Source of the DNA: Leptospiraceae bacterium
Lineage (GTDB): Bacteria > Spirochaetota > Leptospiria > Leptospirales > Leptospiraceae
NCBI GenBank assembly: GCA_024233865.1
Contig: JACKPA010000004.1
Location: forward strand, 248,001-312,000
DNA length: 64,000 nucleotides
Reading direction: 5' to 3'
Each line of letters opens with the position of its first letter. Position 1 is the first letter of the stretch. This document shows positions 26,293 through 37,160 of this stretch, in pieces. Both the position numbers and the translations under genes were made by a program. The notes under the pieces were generated by a model. The model did not search any database. It had not been told where the DNA came from and saw nothing but the letters and a program-made list of their open reading frames with translations.

Positions 26293-28578
26293 TCATGAAT
26301 AGTGACCAAATTTGTTTTTTAAAGCATTTAACTTGGATTGAAAATCATTTCCGGTTACTTTTTTTTGTGTCTGTTTTTTCTTTTCTGTTTTTTGAGCTTG
26401 GACGTTTTTAGGGGTGGTTTGAGTTTCTTGGGTTTCTTTTTTTTGCTTTAGATCACTTATCATAGATAGAGCAATACGTTTGCGAGGTATATCAACCTCT
26501 GTTACTGTTACTGTTACCTTTTGATGAACTTTAACCACTTCGGTTGGGTCTTTTATAAAATTCGTAGACATCTGGCTGATATGAATCAATCCGTCTTGGT
26601 GTACACCTATATCCACAAAAGCACCAAATTTGGTGATATTGGTGACAATACCATTGAGTTGCATACCTACTTTTAAGTCTTCCATTTTGTGAATACCTTC
26701 TGCAAATTCAATTACTTCAAACGTATCACGAGGATCACGTCCCGGTTTTGCCAATTCTCCCAAAATGTCGTTTAGGGTTGGGATGCCAACGGCATCCGTT
26801 ACGTATTTCTTAAGGTCTATTTTTTTTCGAAAGCTTTCGTTTTTTATTAAATCTCCAATTGTGCATCCCAAGTCTTTAGCCATTTGCTCTACAATCGGAT
26901 AGGTTTCCGGATGGACGGCACTCGCGTCTAAGGGATTTTCTGCTCCTCGAATACGCAAAAAACCGGCTGCTTGTTCAAAAGCTTTCTCACCCAATCGTTT
27001 TACTTTTTTTAGTTCTGCTCTGGAGCGAAAAGCTCCGTTTTGATTTCTATACTCAATAATATTTTGAGCCAATTGTGGACCCAAGCCAGAAATGTAGGTT
27101 AGAAGTTGTTTACTTGCTGTATTCACCTCCACACCCACTGCATTTACAGAGGACATAACTACATCATCTAGTGTGCTCTTTAGTTGGGTTTGATCAACAT
27201 CGTGTTGGTATTGTCCTACGCCAATGGATTTCGGATCAATTTTTACCAATTCCGCCAGAGGATCCATAAGCCTTCGACCAATGGATACAGCCCCCCTAAC
27301 CGTGATGTCATAATCCGGCATTTCTTCTCTTGCCACGTCGGAAGCGGAATAGACAGAAGCTCCGCTTTCATTAACCATCACAATTTGTATGCTTTTGTCC
27401 AAACCAATTCCACGAACAAATGCGTCTGTTTCACGGCTGGCGGTTCCATTACCTATTGCAATGGCATCAACCTTGTATTCTTCACAGAGCTTTTGAATTA
27501 TCTCTGTTGATGTTTCTTTGTGTCTATCCGGAAAAATTACGGTGTGGTGTAATAGCTTACCTTGTGGATTGAGACAGACTACTTTGCAACCTGTGCGAAA
27601 ACCCGGATCAATTGCCAATATGTTTTTCTCTCCCATTGGAGCGGCTAAAAGTAGCTGACGCAAATTATCAGCAAAAACTCGAATAGCTTCTGTATCCGCA
27701 TTTTGTTTGGACTTCAAGCGGATTTCCGTTTCCATTGAGGGTTTGAGCAAACGTTTGTAAGCGTCTTTAACCGCAATAGACACTTGTTCGCTTGCTAAGT
27801 CGTTTCCTTTGACAAATTGTTTTTCGAGAATCGCCAAAGCATTTTCATCATCGGGAGAAATATCCAAAGATAGGATCATTTCTTTTTCACCTCTTCTCAT
27901 TGCCAAGATTCGATGAGAAGGGGCATCTTTTAAAGGTTCTTTCCATTCAAAATAGTCTTTGTATTTCACTCCTTCCTCTTCTTTCCCTTCTACAACTTTG
28001 CATTGATAAACACCTTCTCTCCAAAATAAATCCCGCATTTTAGCTCTTGCCGGTGGGTCCTCATTCACCTTTTCAGCAATAATATCTCTTGCTCCGGCAA
28101 TGGCATCATCGACTGTTTCCACACCTTTTTCCGGATTAATGTATTTTTCAGCTTCTTGGAAAATATCAAAATTTCCCTGCATAAAAATGAACTCTCCCAG
28201 GGGTTCAAGACCTTTTTCTCTTGCAATGGTGGCTTTTGTACGACGCTTGGGTTTGTAAGGCAGATACAAGTCTTCTAAAACGGACATTGTTTCGGCTTCT
28301 TCGATTTTTGCTTTTAGATCATCCGTTAGTTTACCTTGCTCTTCAATGGATTTTAGGATGAATTCCCTACGTTTGTCTAGTTCTCTTAGCTGTGTGAGCC
28401 TATCGCGAATTTTTGTGATTGCTACTTCGTCTAGTAAGCCTGTTGCTTCTTTTCTATAGCGAGCGATAAAAGGAACGGTTGCATCATCTTCTAGAAGCGA
28501 AACCGTAGCTTCTACTTGTTTCACGGAAATACCTAATTCCAAAGCGATTAGAGTAAAGTGTCTTGAATTATCTGTCAT
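26293..28578 (-). CDS. tex: Tex RNA-binding transcription accessory protein
   Basis: 761 residues, normal for Tex. Order: N-terminal helical/HTH part (ATVPFIARYRKEATG, YLPYKPKRRTKATIA), YqgF/RNase H-like domain (about 320-450; AIDPGFRTGCKVV, AIGNGTASRETD), helix-hairpin-helix pairs (about 480-560; YISGLGPQLAQNIIEYR), and a C-terminal S1 domain (about 645-715; GIVTNITKFGAFVDIGVHQD, GLIHISQMS). The lysine- and glutamine-rich tail (about 720-745) is low complexity. Tex binds nucleic acids and influences transcription and translation. No operon partner is obvious: the next minus-strand gene ends 54 bp upstream of its start. Confidence 0.96.
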   Translation of the reverse strand: MTDNSRHFTLIALELGISVKQVEATVSLLEDDATVPFIARYRKEATGLLDEVAITKIRDRLTQLRELDKRREFILKSIEEQGKLTDDLKAKIEEAETMSVLEDLYLPYKPKRRTKATIAREKGLEPLGEFIFMQGNFDIFQEAEKYINPEKGVETVDDAIAGARDIIAEKVNEDPPARAKMRDLFWREGVYQCKVVEGKEEEGVKYKDYFEWKEPLKDAPSHRILAMRRGEKEMILSLDISPDDENALAILEKQFVKGNDLASEQVSIAVKDAYKRLLKPSMETEIRLKSKQNADTEAIRVFADNLRQLLLAAPMGEKNILAIDPGFRTGCKVVCLNPQGKLLHHTVIFPDRHKETSTEIIQKLCEEYKVDAIAIGNGTASRETDAFVRGIGLDKSIQIVMVNESGASVYSASDVAREEMPDYDITVRGAVSIGRRLMDPLAELVKIDPKSIGVGQYQHDVDQTQLKSTLDDVVMSSVNAVGVEVNTASKQLLTYISGLGPQLAQNIIEYRNQNGAFRSRAELKKVKRLGEKAFEQAAGFLRIRGAENPLDASAVHPETYPIVEQMAKDLGCTIGDLIKNESFRKKIDLKKYVTDAVGIPTLNDILGELAKPGRDPRDTFEVIEFAEGIHKMEDLKVGMQLNGIVTNITKFGAFVDIGVHQDGLIHISQMSTNFIKDPTEVVKVHQKVTVTVTEVDIPRKRIALSMISDLKQKKETQETQTTPKNVQAQKTEKKKQTQKKVTGNDFQSKLNALKNKFGHYS

Positions 28579-28632
28579 TTGTTCCTATTTTATTTGTTAG
28601 GCTTTTTTTAAAAGTAAAATATCACACTCTTT

Positions 28633-29835
28633 TTATCCCCAAATAGTAAAACCCTGGACTTTTTGAATCAAGACAACTTTCACAAGAAACAGAGCAAAGA
28701 TCAAAAGGCAAAGAATAAAATAAACTGAGGTTTTTACCGTAGTGTCTTCTTTTTTTAATAAAATAAGCAAAGGTATGGATATGGTAAACATTCTGGACAC
28801 GTTTTCGTAAACCGACCAGAAATGGTAGTAACTCGCAACTCCAACCATAAAAAAAGTGAAAAGCAATCCGACTCGATAAACGTAACCCACTTGTATTTTT
28901 CCGGTTAACGTGGTTATAATTCCAACCACAAATAATAACAATAAGGGAATCCTCGAACCGGCTCTGGCAAGGTCTTTCCAATTGCTTCCATCCAAAGAAT
29001 TGTACAAGGTTTGTAAATAGGTTGTAATTCCTTCTAGGGGAAGTATAAAATCCGTTAGTCTTGTTGGTCGCCAATGAGGAAAGGTGAGTTTCAAGTAGAG
29101 ATACCAAAAGGCAGGAATTACTAAAATGAAAACGACAACCAATGATTTACGGAAGTCTTTGTTCAACAGGTTTTTTAATCCCAGTGGAAAATAAAAAAAC
29201 AAAGCCGGCTCTTTAGTCAAAACCGCAATGCTGGCTATCGGAATAAATGCCCAAAACTTGTCTTTGGTATAAAAATAATACGAAATGATAACCAAGGAAA
29301 CCATTACTGAATCACTAACCAAAACGGTATAGCTACCAAGTGAAAAGGGGGACAGCAAATAAAACCAAGACAGATATTGGTATTCTCCTAGCATTTTTCG
29401 CAAAACCCAAAAGGAAAATCCAAACAAAGCAATGTTTAGAAAATACATTCCAAAAATAGCGGCGTACTTTCCAAACAAACCAAAAATGGCTACCAAAAAC
29501 GGATAACCAATCCGGGGAGCTCTATAACTCTCATCAAAACCTTTTGGCCAGCTTGTGGTTAGGTTACTGATTGTTCGAGAATAGAAGTAGAAAATCTGCC
29601 CATCATAACCATTGCCCAAATCACCTTCGTAACCCGTTATAACTACAGCCCCTTTTGGCATATCTTGGGGGTTTTGTTTTGCAAATTCCTGCCCAAAATT
29701 GACCATACAAGTCGGATTGAAATCGTACTTTTTCCAAATAACAAAAGTTGTTAGAAGGTAAGCCAATACGAATACAAACCAATAAATACTTGGTTTGTCG
29801 AGCTTTTTAAAAAAGTTTTCGATGTATTTATTCAT
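28633..29835 (-). CDS. Polytopic GT-C-like membrane protein
   Basis: 400 residues, about ten hydrophobic spans. Between the first two spans is a periplasmic loop with GNGYDGQIFYF and, further on, SYRAPRIGYPFLVA. This YDGQ...R..YP pattern occurs in GT-C type glycosyltransferase-like membrane proteins that use lipid-linked sugars. The acceptor is unknown and activity cannot be inferred. Its start overlaps the end of the DUF1574 gene by 4 bp, so the two are made together, which suits an envelope-polysaccharide or lipid-decoration job. Confidence 0.6.
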   Translation of the reverse strand: MNKYIENFFKKLDKPSIYWFVFVLAYLLTTFVIWKKYDFNPTCMVNFGQEFAKQNPQDMPKGAVVITGYEGDLGNGYDGQIFYFYSRTISNLTTSWPKGFDESYRAPRIGYPFLVAIFGLFGKYAAIFGMYFLNIALFGFSFWVLRKMLGEYQYLSWFYLLSPFSLGSYTVLVSDSVMVSLVIISYYFYTKDKFWAFIPIASIAVLTKEPALFFYFPLGLKNLLNKDFRKSLVVVFILVIPAFWYLYLKLTFPHWRPTRLTDFILPLEGITTYLQTLYNSLDGSNWKDLARAGSRIPLLLLFVVGIITTLTGKIQVGYVYRVGLLFTFFMVGVASYYHFWSVYENVSRMFTISIPLLILLKKEDTTVKTSVYFILCLLIFALFLVKVVLIQKVQGFTIWG

Positions 29836-30878
29836 TGACCCTCTTTGTAATACTGTAGCATAACGAATCGCATTAAAGGGTGGTAGCAGTCTCGCGCCAT
29901 GTGACCTCCATCTGCAAAACTGTTACAATAAAATTCATCCGTATTGTCCAAATCATGTAATTTAAATCCGTACCTTTCAACCAAACCCTTCGTTTTTGTC
30001 CACCATCTATCGGTAGACTTGGCTGATTTCAAAAGTTCTTGCATAGGTAGGGAACTTTGGGGCCACACAACAATTAAAGGAATTTTGGCGTTTTTAATCT
30101 TCTGTAATATATTTTCAAAAAAAGTATACTGCATTTCCGATTCAATGTAATTGGAAAAAAGCCAAGCAACGGTTCTTTCGCTGGTTGCTTGCAATCTGGC
30201 AAAGTCTTTTTCGATAAAGCCTTCTACCGGAGACATGGCATGCCCTTTATTGGTTAAAAGGTGATCTCGAACTTTTTTTCGCATGTCATAGATAATTTTA
30301 TGATTCGGATCTTTCAAACGTTTGTAAGCAATGTCAAGGTAGGGCTTGTTTTTGCTACTCGCAAACAGAAACTTACCCAGATAAAAACTTACATATTCTT
30401 TTCCGAATACAAAAGAGTATTTCATAATAAAAGGCAGATCGAAACTATAGGTCAGATTGGAATTTTTAAAAACGGGTGTACTTTCATTGAATTGGTTAGG
30501 GTCCGACTCCATAACAATTAGGTCTGGTCTAACACCGCCTTCTATAAGCCTTTCCAAAAAGTAAGCGTAATAAGCTGGAGTTGTTACTGCAGATGAAAAG
30601 TTGTAGATGTCCCAATCTGGATAAAACTCCTCCAATTCTTTTGCGTCAAAATAAAGCAATCTCGAAGAGCCAAGCAAGATCATGAGCTTTTTTTGTTGTT
30701 TTCCAGCTTTGGCTCTTTGAATCAGTTGTTTGAGTAAATCCGTTTTTGCTTCGTAGTAAATATAGGTGAAGTCTGACTTGATGTAGGGTTTCACTGCATC
30801 AAGTAAAAAAATCTTATCAAGCAAAAACAAAAATAGAAATAACACTACAGGAATGAATAGGAACTTTTTATTTTTCAT
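29832..30878 (-). CDS. DUF1574 SGNH-like membrane-anchored protein
   Basis: 348 residues with one N-terminal membrane anchor (FLFIPVVLFLFLFLLDKIFLL) and the rest outside the cytoplasm. The SGNH-type blocks are ILLGSSRLLYF (nucleophile Ser region), FSSAVTTPAYYAYFL, PLIVVWPQSSLP, and DGGHMARDCYHP (Asp-x-x-His dyad). DUF1574 is common in Leptospira, and relatives such as AlgX/DltD-like proteins act on O-acyl groups of cell-surface polymers. The substrate here is unknown. Operon with the GT-C-like gene downstream (ATGA overlap). Confidence 0.75.
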   Translation of the reverse strand: MKNKKFLFIPVVLFLFLFLLDKIFLLDAVKPYIKSDFTYIYYEAKTDLLKQLIQRAKAGKQQKKLMILLGSSRLLYFDAKELEEFYPDWDIYNFSSAVTTPAYYAYFLERLIEGGVRPDLIVMESDPNQFNESTPVFKNSNLTYSFDLPFIMKYSFVFGKEYVSFYLGKFLFASSKNKPYLDIAYKRLKDPNHKIIYDMRKKVRDHLLTNKGHAMSPVEGFIEKDFARLQATSERTVAWLFSNYIESEMQYTFFENILQKIKNAKIPLIVVWPQSSLPMQELLKSAKSTDRWWTKTKGLVERYGFKLHDLDNTDEFYCNSFADGGHMARDCYHPLMRFVMLQYYKEGQ

Positions 30879-30917
30879 GCTAACCTTAAAAAAACGATAG
30901 ACAGAATAGAAACACTT

Positions 30918-31322
30918 TTAGGGTGCAATTCTTTCCACCTTGGTTACTATATATTTTGTGTCCCCATTCCAAAAAAATTTGATAAATTTTTCTTCATAGT
31001 ATAGTTTTACTCTTTCTTTATTGAGTGCCACTTCGTTAAGGATATTGATAACATCTTGTTGGCTGGAATTGACCGAAAACTCCCATACGGAGGATATTCC
31101 GCTTCCACCACTGGAGTTGATACCTTCAACATTCAATTCACCTTCATAAGTTTTATAAATATAACCTTTTTTGCTTAATTTCATAACAATACCGGCTCTG
31201 TAACCTTCGCTATAACTTCCGTATTGCAAAAATAAGGCTGTCAAAACAAAAATTAAAACAATTCCGAATCCTGATAATAACAAACCTTTTTTAAATTTTC
31301 TTTTGATTTTATTTTTATCCAT
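30918..31322 (-). CDS. Hypothetical single-pass membrane protein
   Basis: 134 residues. A basic cytoplasmic N-terminus (KNKIKRKFKKG) is followed by one membrane span (LLLSGFGIVLIFVLTALFL), and the rest is extracytoplasmic. The soluble part contains GYRAGIVMKLSKKGYIYKTYEGEL and FSVNSSQQDVINIL, a pattern seen in small conserved proteins annotated as hypothetical in several phyla, often described only by this GYRAG... start. No catalytic motif. It is 40 bp upstream of the DUF1574 gene on the same strand and may lead that operon. Confidence 0.65.
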   Translation of the reverse strand: MDKNKIKRKFKKGLLLSGFGIVLIFVLTALFLQYGSYSEGYRAGIVMKLSKKGYIYKTYEGELNVEGINSSGGSGISSVWEFSVNSSQQDVINILNEVALNKERVKLYYEEKFIKFFWNGDTKYIVTKVERIAP

Positions 31323-31476
31323 AATGATCTTCTTTAATTTTGGGTTTATATACTATATATAACATTACACCATGGCTTTACAATTCTTTTTTTTGACAAA
31401 TTTAACGTAATACATAAAAAATTCCAAGACAATAAATGTTTTCCAGTTTACATGGCTTTTAGGAGAAGAGGGGACA

Positions 31477-34400
31477 ATGGAAGCTTTGGTCATAAGTGGT
31501 TGTGAAGATTTGCTACAAATCCTCAAAGAATACTCTCAAAATCATGGAATCAAGCTTGTTAATTACCAGGAGCAAAAAAAGAAAAATTGCCCTCTTGTTA
31601 TTATTGATACGGATTTTTATAGTTTTGAGATTTTATTAGCAGAGATCAAATCTTTAAGTGAAAGTAGCTATGTTGTAGTTGTTTTCGAGAATGTTACACC
31701 GGAAAAGATTTCCATTCTTCTTGAATCTGGGGCAGATGATTTTTTAGAAAAACCTATAAATTTAAAAATGCTCAATTTGCGTTTTCCTGTTTTTTGCAAT
31801 GCCATCAAACAAATTCAGAAAAATTCGATGGGAATGATCCACGATATAACCAAGCAGGAAAAAACCGAAAGAGCGCTTAAGAAATCACAATCCGATTTAC
31901 AGGCTATTTTATCTAGTATACAGATTAACTTTATTTTGATTGATCCGGATCGAAAAATTAGAGCTTACAATAAAGCAGCTCAAGAAATGGCTCAAGCCAT
32001 ATATGGAAATTCTATTGCGGAAGGCGATTCTATTGAAAAGTTTTTTTTTGAAAAGGACTTGGAAGATTTTTACAAAGATTTTGAACTTACCATGCAAGGG
32101 GAGTCTATTTGGTTGGAAAAGTGCTTGAACAATTCATGGTATGAATTTATATACAATCCCGTATACGAAGATAAACAAATTACCGGGGTTTGCTTGAGCG
32201 CTATAAATGTGCATGATCGAAAAAGAAGTGAACTAGCGCTTCGAAAGAGCGAAGCAAGAAATCGGGCATTGTTAGATGCTATTCCGGATTTAATGTTTAG
32301 AATTCGTTCGGATGGAGTTTTTTTGGATTATAAATCATCCAACCAAGATTTATTGTCAGTAAGTCCCAAGTTCATTATCGGGAACGCAATCTACAATGCC
32401 TTTTCTCAAGAAATCAGCCAAGAAGTGACTTATTTTGTTCACAAAGCAATTCAAACCAATGAGCTACAGAGCTATGAATACTCCCTTGTTGCAAACAACA
32501 ATCAAAAAGATTTTGAAGCTCGCATTGTTAAGAGTGGTGAAGACGAAGTTATAACAATTATTCGGGATGTTACGGAACGCAAAAAAGCTGAAGCGTCCCT
32601 TCGTTTGTTAGAGGCTGCTATTTCGGCAAGTATTGACGGATTGATAATTGCAGACGCAACCAAACGTGATCTACCGCTAATTTATGTAAACAAAGGATTT
32701 GAAACTTTAACCGGTTATACGGCAGAGGAATCATTAGGAAAAAATTGTAGATTTTTAAGGGGTAATGATCATAAGCAAAAGGGTCGAAATGAAATCAAAC
32801 AAGCTTTAAATGCCGGGAGGGAATGTCGTACACTGTTTCGAAACTATCGTAAAAATGGAGAGATGTTTTGGAATGAATTAACTATTTACCCTGTTAAGGA
32901 TTCGAAAGGTAAACTTATTAGTTACGCTGGAGTACAGCGAGACGTTACTTCTCGGATAGAAGCAGAAGCATCTCTTCGAAAAAACAATATGCTTTTGAAT
33001 GCCATGACAAATGCCCAGTTAAAATATATCTCTCAAATTGATACGGAGGCTATATTTGAAAATTTGCTAGAATCTCTGCTTACTTTGACCGAAAGTAAAT
33101 ATGGTTTTATCGGTGAGATTATGTACAAAAATGAGCAACCTTATCTTAAAATTCATGCCATCATAAATGTTGTTCATAATTCGAGGGGTATACGTTATGA
33201 GAAACATATTTCACAAAACATAGAGTTTCATAATTTAACTAACATCCTAGCGTATGTGTTAAGCAATTGGAAACCGATTATATCAAATCAATATTCTAAC
33301 TATATAGAGCAAGAATTACCGGGTTTTACTCCACCATTGTATTCTTTTCTTGGACTTCCTTTTTTTAGTGAAGGACAATTGGTAGGAATGGTAGGTACCG
33401 CAAACAGAAAAGAAGGTTATGATGAAAATTTAATCCAATACCTACAACCTTTTTTGTTGACTTGTGCAACAACTATCAAAGCAAACCGGAAAGATATGCA
33501 ACGCAGACAAGCAGAACAAAAATTGAAAGACTTGAATGAAGAACTAGAACATAGGGTTAAACAAAGAACAATTGAACTTTCAGAAGCTTATGAATTGCTA
33601 AAAAGCGAAGAAACCCAATTACAAAAAGCAAAAGAAACTGCAGAGCGAGCTAATCAAGCCAAAACGGAATTTCTAACAAACATAAGCCACGAACTTCGAA
33701 CTCCTTTAAATGGTATATTAGGTTATACTCAGATACTAAAAAGAGATAAAAACCTATCCGAACAATATAAAAAAAGCCTAGGCATCATTCAAAATAGCGG
33801 AGAGCATCTTTTAAATCTAATCAATGATATTTTAAATTTATCTAAAATAGAAGCCGGTAGAATGGAGTCTATTAAAAATGAATTTGATTTTACAACTTTT
33901 TTGGACCGTATTGTTGATATCATTCAAATCAGAACAAAAGAAAAAGGTCTTACATTTCATTTTAAACGAGATACGCATCTTCCCGAAGCCGTTTATTCAG
34001 ATGAAAAGTCCATTAGACAGGTTCTAATAAACTTACTTGGCAATGCCATCAAATTTACAAAAATTGGTTCTATTACTCTTGCAATAGAATATGCCAAAGC
34101 TCAAGAAAATCCGATAGGCTCTTTGGCTAAAATCCGGTTTGAGGTAAAAGATACGGGAGTTGGAATTCATCAAAGTAAGTTAGAACAGATATTTTTGCCT
34201 TTTCATCAAATTGTAGATAATTCTCAAGAAACGGAAGGAACGGGTTTAGGTCTAGCCATTAGCAAAAAACTTGTGGAAATGATGGGCGGGAAACTTAATG
34301 TAGAAAGTGAAGTAGGGCAGGGTTCTACCTTTTGGTTTGAAATAGAAATTATGAAGGTAAGACCCACTAAGACTCACCTGGAGCAGGAAGCAAAAGAAAT

Positions 34401-35058
34401 TATTGGTTATGAAGGAGAAACGAAAAAAATTCTGGTTGTAGATGACAAATGGGAAAACAGAAAAGTTCTGACAATGATCTTAAAACTATTGAATTTTGAC
34501 GTTTTGGAAGCTCAAGACGGATTAGAATGTATCAGGAAAGCCAATGCCTATAAACCCGATTTGGTATTTTTAGATTTACGAATGCCTGTTTTGAATGGTT
34601 TCGGAACAGCAACTCAGTTGAGACAAATCGAGAAACTGAAAAATCTAAAAATTGTTATTATATCCGCTAGTGCAAACGATGTATATCGTCAAAAAAGTTT
34701 AGAAATCGGTTGTGACGACTATATAGCCAAACCTTTTGTAATTCAAAAAATACTAGAAACCATTCAAAAACACCTGAAACTAGAATGGATATACGAGTCT
34801 ATGAGTAAAGAAATTTCGGCACCTTCTATTCAAAATACACAAATTCAGAAAATGATGTTAATTCCTATAAGTATGCAAGAAGAATTGTACAACTTTTCTT
34901 TGGCTGGGGATATAGAAGAAATTTATCAATTAACAGAAAGGTTTATAAAAATAGATGGTGGTTTTAAGGAATTGGCAAACGAGATTCAAAAGTTTGCAGA
35001 AAATTTTGAGACTGATAAAATTATTGAACTTATTCAAAAAACAAAAGAGGCAAAATGA
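31477..35058 (+). CDS. Multi-PAS hybrid histidine kinase
   Basis: 1193 residues, soluble. A degenerate N-terminal receiver-like domain (about 1-115; IIDTDFYSF and FLEKPINLK) is followed by three PAS regions (about 135-500; the third has the LOV-like [12 protein letters not shown]), a GAF domain (about 525-680), a coiled coil (about 685-725), HisKA with H738 ([11 protein letters not shown]), HATPase_c ([16 protein letters not shown]), REC with D1033 (VFLDLRMP) and a helical tail. GKNCRFLRG carries the Cys and flanking residues of flavin-binding LOV domains, so blue-light or redox sensing is possible. AGGAG precedes the start, and its stop overlaps the next gene by 4 bp. Confidence 0.9.
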   Translation: MEALVISGCEDLLQILKEYSQNHGIKLVNYQEQKKKNCPLVIIDTDFYSFEILLAEIKSLSESSYVVVVFENVTPEKISILLESGADDFLEKPINLKMLNLRFPVFCNAIKQIQKNSMGMIHDITKQEKTERALKKSQSDLQAILSSIQINFILIDPDRKIRAYNKAAQEMAQAIYGNSIAEGDSIEKFFFEKDLEDFYKDFELTMQGESIWLEKCLNNSWYEFIYNPVYEDKQITGVCLSAINVHDRKRSELALRKSEARNRALLDAIPDLMFRIRSDGVFLDYKSSNQDLLSVSPKFIIGNAIYNAFSQEISQEVTYFVHKAIQTNELQSYEYSLVANNNQKDFEARIVKSGEDEVITIIRDVTERKKAEASLRLLEAAISASIDGLIIADATKRDLPLIYVNKGFETLTGYTAEESLGKNCRFLRGNDHKQKGRNEIKQALNAGRECRTLFRNYRKNGEMFWNELTIYPVKDSKGKLISYAGVQRDVTSRIEAEASLRKNNMLLNAMTNAQLKYISQIDTEAIFENLLESLLTLTESKYGFIGEIMYKNEQPYLKIHAIINVVHNSRGIRYEKHISQNIEFHNLTNILAYVLSNWKPIISNQYSNYIEQELPGFTPPLYSFLGLPFFSEGQLVGMVGTANRKEGYDENLIQYLQPFLLTCATTIKANRKDMQRRQAEQKLKDLNEELEHRVKQRTIELSEAYELLKSEETQLQKAKETAERANQAKTEFLTNISHELRTPLNGILGYTQILKRDKNLSEQYKKSLGIIQNSGEHLLNLINDILNLSKIEAGRMESIKNEFDFTTFLDRIVDIIQIRTKEKGLTFHFKRDTHLPEAVYSDEKSIRQVLINLLGNAIKFTKIGSITLAIEYAKAQENPIGSLAKIRFEVKDTGVGIHQSKLEQIFLPFHQIVDNSQETEGTGLGLAISKKLVEMMGGKLNVESEVGQGSTFWFEIEIMKVRPTKTHLEQEAKEIIGYEGETKKILVVDDKWENRKVLTMILKLLNFDVLEAQDGLECIRKANAYKPDLVFLDLRMPVLNGFGTATQLRQIEKLKNLKIVIISASANDVYRQKSLEIGCDDYIAKPFVIQKILETIQKHLKLEWIYESMSKEISAPSIQNTQIQKMMLIPISMQEELYNFSLAGDIEEIYQLTERFIKIDGGFKELANEIQKFAENFETDKIIELIQKTKEAK

Positions 35059-36167
35059 AATCAAGCATAGTACTAATTGTAGATGATAATACGACAAATT
35101 TAAACGTTCTTTTTGATGCTCTAAAAAGTGCGGAATACAAAGTATTAACAGCCAGGAACGGACAAGAAGCTTTACAGAGGATTGAGCACACAAAACCGGA
35201 TATTATTTTATTAGATATAAAGATGCCAATCTTAAATGGATTTGAAGCTTGTAAGCTATTAAAAGAAGATAATAAAACCAAAGATATACCGGTAATTTTT
35301 TTAACTGCTTTAGATGAGATTGAAAATAAGGTTAAAGGCTTTGAATTAGGTGCGGTAGACTATATAACAAAACCTTTACAGCAAGTGGAAGTTTTGGCTC
35401 GTGTAAAAACTCACCTCACAATTAGCATTCAACAAAAAGAACTGGAAAAACAAAATATAGAATTAAGCAATCTCAATAAAGAAAAAAATGAATTTCTTGG
35501 AATTGCTTCTCACGACCTGAAAAATCCTTTGAATGTACTTTTTTTGCTGACATCTATGCTGATAAAACACCGTAAAAACTTAGGAGACGAGAAGGTAGAC
35601 GAAAAACTGAAAGAAATTCTACATTCGAGCTATCATATGCTGGATATTATCAATAAATTTTTAGATATTCATCAAATAGAGAGCGGACAAATTCTTTATT
35701 ATTCAAAAGATATTGACGTATCTAAAACAATAACTAAAGCCGTTTCTTCTTTTTCAAACCAAGCCGAATCAAAAAGTATTAACATTCACTACACACCTTC
35801 GGAATTGCCAATTATAGTGGAAACAGATGAAAGCATTTTGACAAACATCCTGGAAAACCTAATCTCCAATGCTCTCAAGTTTTCACATCCCAACCAAAAT
35901 ATTTATATAGAATTAAAATCGACTCCCGACACAGTGCGATTTGAAGTACAAGATGAAGGACAAGGACTTACGGAAGCAGATACGGCACAACTGTTTCAGA
36001 AATTTACTCGTTTGAGTGCAAAACCTACCGGTAAGGAACATTCAACAGGTTTGGGATTATCGATAGTAAAAAAACTAACCGATATGATAGGAGGAAAAGT
36101 GTGGGCAGAAAGTGAGGGCAAGGGCAGGGGGGCTAAATTCATTATGGAAGTTCCTTTTACAAAGTGA
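35055..36167 (+). CDS. Response regulator-histidine kinase hybrid (REC-HisKA-HATPase)
   Basis: 370 residues. REC domain at about 1-125 (IVDDN, phospho-acceptor D54 in LLDIKMP, K in TKPL), a linker helix, HisKA with H153 ([11 protein letters not shown]), and HATPase_c (N-box [22 protein letters not shown]). Translation is coupled to the upstream multi-PAS kinase through an ATGA overlap, so it is the likely next step of that phosphorelay. Domain order and sequence resemble the 13171-14277 protein, suggesting paralogues. No DNA-binding output is encoded nearby. Confidence 0.9.
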   Translation: MKSSIVLIVDDNTTNLNVLFDALKSAEYKVLTARNGQEALQRIEHTKPDIILLDIKMPILNGFEACKLLKEDNKTKDIPVIFLTALDEIENKVKGFELGAVDYITKPLQQVEVLARVKTHLTISIQQKELEKQNIELSNLNKEKNEFLGIASHDLKNPLNVLFLLTSMLIKHRKNLGDEKVDEKLKEILHSSYHMLDIINKFLDIHQIESGQILYYSKDIDVSKTITKAVSSFSNQAESKSINIHYTPSELPIIVETDESILTNILENLISNALKFSHPNQNIYIELKSTPDTVRFEVQDEGQGLTEADTAQLFQKFTRLSAKPTGKEHSTGLGLSIVKKLTDMIGGKVWAESEGKGRGAKFIMEVPFTK

Positions 36168-36168
36168 G

Positions 36169-37152
36169 TTAGTCATACACCTCTATGTCTTTCCAGATTT
36201 GGTTTAGAAGGTTTATTTTAAATTGAAGTTGATTGTAATAAAAACAGTAGATAAAATTGGAATTTTGGAACATGGATGTAAATAACTTATCCGTTGCCTT
36301 GTATTTTTTGGTTGGATTGTAGGTTAAATAGCCTTCATCTATCGTTTTTTGCAACATATCCGCAAAAAGCTCATCATAAGACTGCTCCAAACATTCTCTT
36401 TCGATAGTATAAACTTTATCTCTGTAAATGCTATTGGCGAGACGATTCATTTTATAAAACAAAAATCTTCGAGACACTCCTTCTTTTATATCATTTGTGA
36501 ATAAAGCATAAGAAAGCAAATGAGCTGTAGTGATAACTATCTTAGCTCGGTGACTATCTATGATATTTTTGTTGGGTTGCTTATGATCTAACAATTGAGT
36601 GATTGTTTCATTGGAGTAAGAAAACTGCAAATGAAGAGTTGGTTTTGGAAAAGAAACGTTATTATAGGTAATGGTAGTGTAATTACAATACAAATTTGGT
36701 AGTACATTTTTTAGATTTGTTAAGAAATGCATTGTGCTTGTGTTTTTGGAATCCATATTGTAAAATAAAATGATGTTTGTACTATTTTGCTTGTTTTTTA
36801 AATAGGACAGGTCTTGCACAATTTGAGTCGTTTTTGGTTGAAGCGTCTGCAGATACATTTCAAAAATTTTTTTCCCCATATCATTGGGAGAAAAAAAGGT
36901 GAATAGCCCTCTATCTTGTAAGGTGTCTTGGTATATAAAATGCTCATAAATTTGCTTAGATTGTTTGCAGATAAAAGGGTACAATAACAAGTCTTCTTTT
37001 AAAGAATAATTGACAAAGGTGATATACGATGAGTTTACGGAAATCGGATGAATCGAACTTTCTTCGTTATAAATCTTTATTTCATTAAAAAGAATTTTAA
37101 GATAGAAGCTCGTAAATCCCTGCAAAAAAACACTTCTAAGTTGATCTATCAT
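36169..37152 (-). CDS. Hypothetical protein (327 aa)
   Basis: I do not recognise this protein. It is soluble, rich in Tyr, Asn and Phe, with no signal peptide or membrane span. It has an alternating strand/helix middle (STNIILFYNMDS, CNYTTITYNN, TLHLQFSYS) and a helical C-terminal half. The segment order faintly recalls the C-terminal part of PlsB-type glycerol-3-phosphate acyltransferases, but the catalytic HxxxxD is absent, so I would not assign that. It lies 8 bp downstream of the NAD kinase-like gene and is probably in its operon. Its stop abuts the convergent kinase gene by one base. Confidence 0.6.
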   Translation of the reverse strand: MIDQLRSVFLQGFTSFYLKILFNEIKIYNEESSIHPISVNSSYITFVNYSLKEDLLLYPFICKQSKQIYEHFIYQDTLQDRGLFTFFSPNDMGKKIFEMYLQTLQPKTTQIVQDLSYLKNKQNSTNIILFYNMDSKNTSTMHFLTNLKNVLPNLYCNYTTITYNNVSFPKPTLHLQFSYSNETITQLLDHKQPNKNIIDSHRAKIVITTAHLLSYALFTNDIKEGVSRRFLFYKMNRLANSIYRDKVYTIERECLEQSYDELFADMLQKTIDEGYLTYNPTKKYKATDKLFTSMFQNSNFIYCFYYNQLQFKINLLNQIWKDIEVYD

Positions 37153-37160
37153 AACAAACT

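Noticed and set aside
31393..31421. TTGACA promoter before the multi-PAS kinase
   Set aside because: A perfect -35 TTGACA is present at 31393, but no acceptable -10 hexamer lies 16-18 bp downstream.
36169..37152. Assignment as glycerol-3-phosphate acyltransferase
   Set aside because: Only vague C-terminal resemblance; the catalytic HxxxxD motif is missing.
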